Shown piece after piece: positions 60,995 to 64,000 of a DNA stretch of 64,000 nucleotides. The position numbers and the translations under genes were made by a program. The stretch is from CAZRCG01 sp964598565 (GTDB lineage: Bacteria; Bdellovibrionota; UBA2394): NCBI GenBank assembly GCA_964598565.1, contig CAZRCG010000001.1:1-64000 (forward strand), read 5' to 3'. Every line of letters begins with the position of its first letter. The first letter of the stretch is position 1. The notes under the pieces were generated by a model. That model was not told the origin of the DNA. It was given only the letters and a program-made list of their open reading frames with translations, and ran no database searches.

Positions 60995-62296
60995 TCAAGT
61001 TTTGTCGCCTATCAAACTCAGTACTCGACTGCAAAGCGAATGAATCGCCGACGATTTAAGCGATGTGATTTGGGGGATCTCGGTCGCATTGTAGAGTTCG
61101 AGCTCATGCCGTTGTAACTCTGCAGAAGCAAGGCCAGGAATTTCAAAGACATTTCCCTTTGAAATTTCGAGTCGAATTCCCGTTCCGCCCTTTGCCTTGG
61201 CTTCCAATATTTGGTCAGGGGTAAAATTATGCACAGTCTTCAAATAGTGGATCTCATCGAATTCGGCGCGTCTTTCGAGAAGCCGCTGGCGATCTGCATA
61301 ATAACTCCACTGAGCCTCAACAAGGCTTGCAAAGACACCATTCGATTCGAGTAGTCGACGCGCTTCGTTAACGGATTTTCCAATGCGTTGGGCAAATCTT
61401 TCGACGATTCTTGTTTGATACTCTCTAAAAGCACGGGAGTTCATAACCTTTTGCACAAACTCAGATTTTCGATTTTGGATTTCGATAGCTTCGAGTCGTT
61501 CAAACTCATTGCAATGAGTAGCAGCACAGGCAGGTTCTTGAAGGTCGACTAAATGCCTTGCCTCATGAAGTAAGGAAGCCTGCTCAATCGGAGTTGCAAA
61601 GCTTATTCCCGGGCTAATATAGAGGACGTCAGTTGACCCATAAAAGTGCTTCTGCGCCGCACGGAGAAGTTGATTGAAGCCATAAAATCGAACAGTGAGA
61701 GCGAACTGTGAGCCGGATGATATTTTCACCGGCAACCTAAGAAGACTTGCCACTTCGGCCTGACGAGAGGCCAACATCCCATCTTCAATCGTAATGCCTG
61801 CACTCTCAAAGCTAGAACTGCTGCCGCCAGTAATTCGTAGCCACTGCTGAGTATTTGCAGCTTTGACAATCAGCACATCTCCTTCAAAAGTTACGCCGTG
61901 CTCGGCTCTAAAATAATCCCTGATACTGGAAAAGAACGGCAGAGTATTCATAACTTCATGGGTTACCCCATCGTGAAATATATGGGCCTGGTTTTGAATT
62001 ATTCTTGGCACGACCGCATTTGCAATTTGGCTAACTACTTGGTCGTTTATAGTCTCAAGAAAGCTAGAAGCCTCTGAAGAGGGAATCCTACTCAAAGCTT
62101 GAGCTATCGTGGCTTGCTGAGGATCAATTCCAACAAAAATTCTACCGGCACGAATTTCGTCCTTCAAAATTTCGGTGACCGTAGCCCTTAGCTCTTCTGG
62201 AGTAAGCGAGATCGGTTCAAGCGCAAACGCGCCATTAGTAGTCAGTAGTATGACAAATAAAAAGTGGAAAGGTCTAAGGGGAAGCTTGTAATCCAT
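60995..62296 (-). CDS. Secreted HExxH protein, possible metallopeptidase
   Basis: A 433-residue protein from an ATG at 62296 that begins with a clear signal peptide (HFLFVILLTTNGAFA, ending near 26). A zincin-like motif, HEARH in ASLLHEARHLVD, lies near residue 240, followed by acidic residues that could give the third ligand (EFERLEAIE). The C-terminal part is helical. The frame is open to a start at 62401 that overlaps the TetR stop by 4 bases, which would suit coupling, but leaves a signal 36 residues in. Substrate unknown. Confidence 0.6.
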   Translation of the reverse strand: MDYKLPLRPFHFLFVILLTTNGAFALEPISLTPEELRATVTEILKDEIRAGRIFVGIDPQQATIAQALSRIPSSEASSFLETINDQVVSQIANAVVPRIIQNQAHIFHDGVTHEVMNTLPFFSSIRDYFRAEHGVTFEGDVLIVKAANTQQWLRITGGSSSSFESAGITIEDGMLASRQAEVASLLRLPVKISSGSQFALTVRFYGFNQLLRAAQKHFYGSTDVLYISPGISFATPIEQASLLHEARHLVDLQEPACAATHCNEFERLEAIEIQNRKSEFVQKVMNSRAFREYQTRIVERFAQRIGKSVNEARRLLESNGVFASLVEAQWSYYADRQRLLERRAEFDEIHYLKTVHNFTPDQILEAKAKGGTGIRLEISKGNVFEIPGLASAELQRHELELYNATEIPQITSLKSSAIHSLCSRVLSLIGDKT

Positions 62297-62397
62297 TGAG
62301 CTACATACACGCAAAACTGATGCCAATACAAGAGGTCGAAAGCAGGGCTTTAAAGGGCTTCTTAGGCTGTCTTCCCTCTTCAGGGTGGGGCGATTTC

Positions 62398-62997
62398 TCA
62401 TTTAAGCAGCACCTGAAGCAGGTGTTTTGAGGTCTTAATAAACTCATTGAAATTGATCGATTTCATGTTGGTTCGGGAGAACATTGCCAGCGCGTAGAGC
62501 TGGCTTAAAACAAATTGCGCTATTGCTTGTGAAGATCCCTTCGAGGTCCTTGAGACATGCTTTGAGAAATAATTCGCAAATTCATTGAGCATTGTGTTTT
62601 GCAGATAAGTGAGTTCTTTATCGATGGCTTTGGTTTTGCCTTTCGCTTCAATAGCGCCAGTCAGAATCAGACATCCTGTCGGGACGCTTGGATCTTGAAA
62701 CTGTTTTGATGCGGCCAAAAGCATCTTTTCATATCCATGAATCGGGTTCGAGTCAGAAAGCAATTGACCCAGGAGGGGAGAAGAATACTTTTCGTGATAC
62801 CTCTTCAGGCATATCGAGAAAAGCTTCTCCTTATTTTCGAACGCGTTATAAAAACTCGGTTTCGATAGTTTGGTTAGCTTGCACAGCGAATCCATTGAGA
62901 CATTGTCATAGCCGTGCTTCCAAAATTCGATCATCACGTCGTTGATCACCGAATCGGGATCAAACCCCCTGGGTCGCCCCCGCAATTGCTTATTCAT
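62398..62997 (-). CDS. TetR-family transcriptional repressor
   Basis: A 199-residue regulator. The N-terminal helix-turn-helix covers about residues 10-56 (VINDVMIEFWKHGYDNVSMDSL, then LSKPSFYNAFENKEKL). The C-terminal ligand domain is variable. It lies 12 bases after an ABM monooxygenase gene on the same strand, downstream of a TACCGACTGGTA palindrome, so the repressor probably controls its own small operon. It may respond to a quinone or lipophilic ligand (inference). Confidence 0.9.
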   Translation of the reverse strand: MNKQLRGRPRGFDPDSVINDVMIEFWKHGYDNVSMDSLCKLTKLSKPSFYNAFENKEKLFSICLKRYHEKYSSPLLGQLLSDSNPIHGYEKMLLAASKQFQDPSVPTGCLILTGAIEAKGKTKAIDKELTYLQNTMLNEFANYFSKHVSRTSKGSSQAIAQFVLSQLYALAMFSRTNMKSINFNEFIKTSKHLLQVLLK

Positions 62998-63008
62998 ACA
63001 GAGGATCC

Positions 63009-63308
63009 CTATGCCGCCTTGCTTGCGAGAAGGTCAATTTTTTCAATGCGAGGTTCACTTTCTAACAGCTCAGGAGCTTTTTCGAAGAGTGCCTTGGCAA
63101 TCGCGCCTGAAATGTGAAGCTGTCTTTCAGTATCTGAGGGAAACGTATCAAAGATTCCAAAAGTGTTGTGATTTATTTTGATGGCGTACCAAGCTCTGGT
63201 GCCGACTTCAGCCTGAGCTAACGGTAAGGCACTTGTCAGAAACGAAGCCAATTCCTCTTCTTTCCCGCTTTTTGATTTTAGTGTCACAAGTAATCCACAT
63301 TTTTCCAT
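63009..63308 (-). CDS. Antibiotic-biosynthesis-monooxygenase (ABM) domain protein
   Basis: A 99-residue single ABM domain: GLLVTLKSKSGKEEELASFL, then GTRAWYAIKINHNTFGIFDTF and FEKAPELLESEPRIEKIDLLA. Such domains often form dimers that oxidise quinols or bind aromatic compounds (YgiN-like). It is followed by the TetR gene, so it is probably regulated by it and protects against redox-active compounds (inference). Confidence 0.82.
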   Translation of the reverse strand: MEKCGLLVTLKSKSGKEEELASFLTSALPLAQAEVGTRAWYAIKINHNTFGIFDTFPSDTERQLHISGAIAKALFEKAPELLESEPRIEKIDLLASKAA

Positions 63309-63331
63309 AAGAGAGTTCCTTTCTATTTTTA

Positions 63332-63343
63332 TACCGACTGGTA
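63332..63343 (-). promoter_or_regulatory. Likely TetR operator
   Basis: The perfect-ended palindrome TACC-GACT-GGTA lies 24-35 bases upstream of the ABM start codon. TetR-family repressors of this kind often use ACCGACTGGT-like sites, so this is the probable autoregulatory operator of the TetR/ABM operon. Confidence 0.6.
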
Positions 63344-63388
63344 CAAAACTATCGAGAAATCGTCAAGTGGCATTTCAGTACCCCTTTT

Positions 63389-63961
63389 TCAAAGATCCTC
63401 GTTCCCACCGATTTCATCGCCGATCTTAAATAAAGTAGTGGCGGCCTGGTCTTGATCTGAAAGTATCCGTCTAATCATTTGAGGGTGCCATCGCTTGCCT
63501 CGCAATTTAGTAGGTATGCCCAGCTCTGTGAGTGCTTTCGCTACAGCTCTTAAGCCTAGGCCCTGACGTGTTAATTCTTTCACAGCGGCGACGACCCTTT
63601 GCTCAGTCTTATGAACAGCTAATTTGCCGCCAGATATCTTTGCTCCATACCTTGCCTTACTTGGTCTTGAATGATGTGAATGCGCCTGTCTCAGCGCAAT
63701 TCCGTGGCGTTTTAAAGCACTCTTAATGGTGCTCACGGGAAGACGAGTCAGAGCCGCGATTTGACGACATGAAAGCCCTTCGAGAGTGTATTTCTGACTG
63801 AGGAAATCGTGACTTAGGAACCGCCTAGCCTTAAAAATATTAATAATTACAGATGTTTGTAATTGATAACTAAAGAGTTCGGAATGTAACGGGGATGCCC
63901 CGCCATTCCTCCGGAATCCGAACTTTTTTCCTCCCGTCACAATCGCCGCCAAGAGATCCAA
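63389..63961 (-). CDS. Recombinase-type helix-turn-helix protein, possibly partial
   Basis: A 190-residue frame. The second half has two DNA-binding parts: GLSCRQIAALTRLPVSTIKSAL, a helix-turn-helix, and GLGLRAVAKALTELGIP then WHPQMIRRIL, the HTH found at the end of serine recombinase catalytic domains. No catalytic domain is present. The TTG/GTG start lies at about 63961/63940. A perfect palindrome at 63845-63864 falls inside the frame, so the real start may be nearer to residue 45. It may be a fragment of a recombinase or a regulator from one. Confidence 0.45.
   Translation of the reverse strand: MDLLAAIVTGGKKFGFRRNGGASPLHSELFSYQLQTSVIINIFKARRFLSHDFLSQKYTLEGLSCRQIAALTRLPVSTIKSALKRHGIALRQAHSHHSRPSKARYGAKISGGKLAVHKTEQRVVAAVKELTRQGLGLRAVAKALTELGIPTKLRGKRWHPQMIRRILSDQDQAATTLFKIGDEIGGNEDL
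63845..63864. repeat. Perfect inverted repeat AATTACA-N6-TGTAATT
   Basis: AATTACA (63845-63851) and TGTAATT (63858-63864) form an operator-like palindrome with a 6-base spacer. It lies in an AT-rich stretch within the 5' part of the helix-turn-helix frame. It could be the true promoter/operator of that gene. Confidence 0.5.
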
Positions 63962-64000
63962 GATTCACCTGAAGCTCCAGTTTATGGTCGGGGTGAACAA

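Noticed and set aside
52266..64000. Second copy of the tRNA-Asp 3' end as the right attachment site
   Set aside because: No repeat of the T-arm and acceptor sequence was found to the right edge; the far end is probably outside the window.
1..64000. CRISPR arrays, rRNA genes, insertion-sequence transposases
   Set aside because: None seen: no regularly spaced repeats, no rRNA-like stretches and no DDE transposase frames.

Overview
The window looks like chromosomal DNA of a Bdellovibrio-like bacterium (phylum Bdellovibrionota). The clues are a single-domain bacterial histone-fold protein of the Bdellovibrio type, a FapA/DUF342 giant, HD-GYP and PilZ proteins, type IV minor-pilin genes and the general gene style. 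The species cannot be named from this sequence alone. Positions 1 to about 51 kb are mostly stable chromosome. From tRNA-Asp (52.2 kb) to the right edge lies an integrated island of mostly unknown genes.

Layout. 1-6.1 kb (+): a tight run of glutamate mutase E and S subunits, a fatty-acid-desaturase-like membrane oxygenase, aspartate-semialdehyde dehydrogenase, aspartokinase and a PhzF-like isomerase, read as a pathway to a branched non-protein amino acid. 6.3-16.3 kb: M23 peptidase, rpoN, rplM-rpsI, a 1,240-residue FapA-like protein with five N-terminal repeats, and truA between two outer-membrane-barrel genes. 16.5-20.7 kb (+): PilW-like, PilX-like and PilZ genes. 20.7-26.4 kb: an 18-codon Lys/Ala peptide gene with a folded leader and strong terminator, facing a 58-residue histone gene that follows ftsY, then smc and trmL. 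26.6-33.2 kb (+): a five-gene operon of EamA exporter, ThiH-like radical SAM enzyme, ATP-grasp ligase, periplasmic amino-acid-type binding protein and hybrid histidine kinase. 33.4-39.9 kb (-): lipoprotein, ppdK, glyS, recO. 40-51.5 kb: membrane transporters, nitronate monooxygenase, DUF4442, serA beside a D-2-hydroxyglutarate-dehydrogenase-like gene, HD-GYP, mscL, GSCFA.

The island begins inside tRNA-Asp: a large serine recombinase runs antisense and takes its last codons and stop from the tRNA gene. It is followed by a treble-clef-like protein, a DUF559/Vsr-like putative nuclease, a DUF3800-like protein, small secreted proteins, a small resolvase divergent from a ribbon-helix-helix protein across spaced direct repeats, a double GNAT, a secreted HExxH protein, and a TetR/ABM pair with a visible operator. 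The far attachment site is not in the window.

The best candidates for an undescribed system are the 26.6-33.2 kb operon, which combines making, exporting, binding and sensing a small molecule with a LuxP/LuxQ-like sensor pair, and the glutamate-mutase cluster at the left edge. All functional calls rest on reading motifs by eye; no database search was run.
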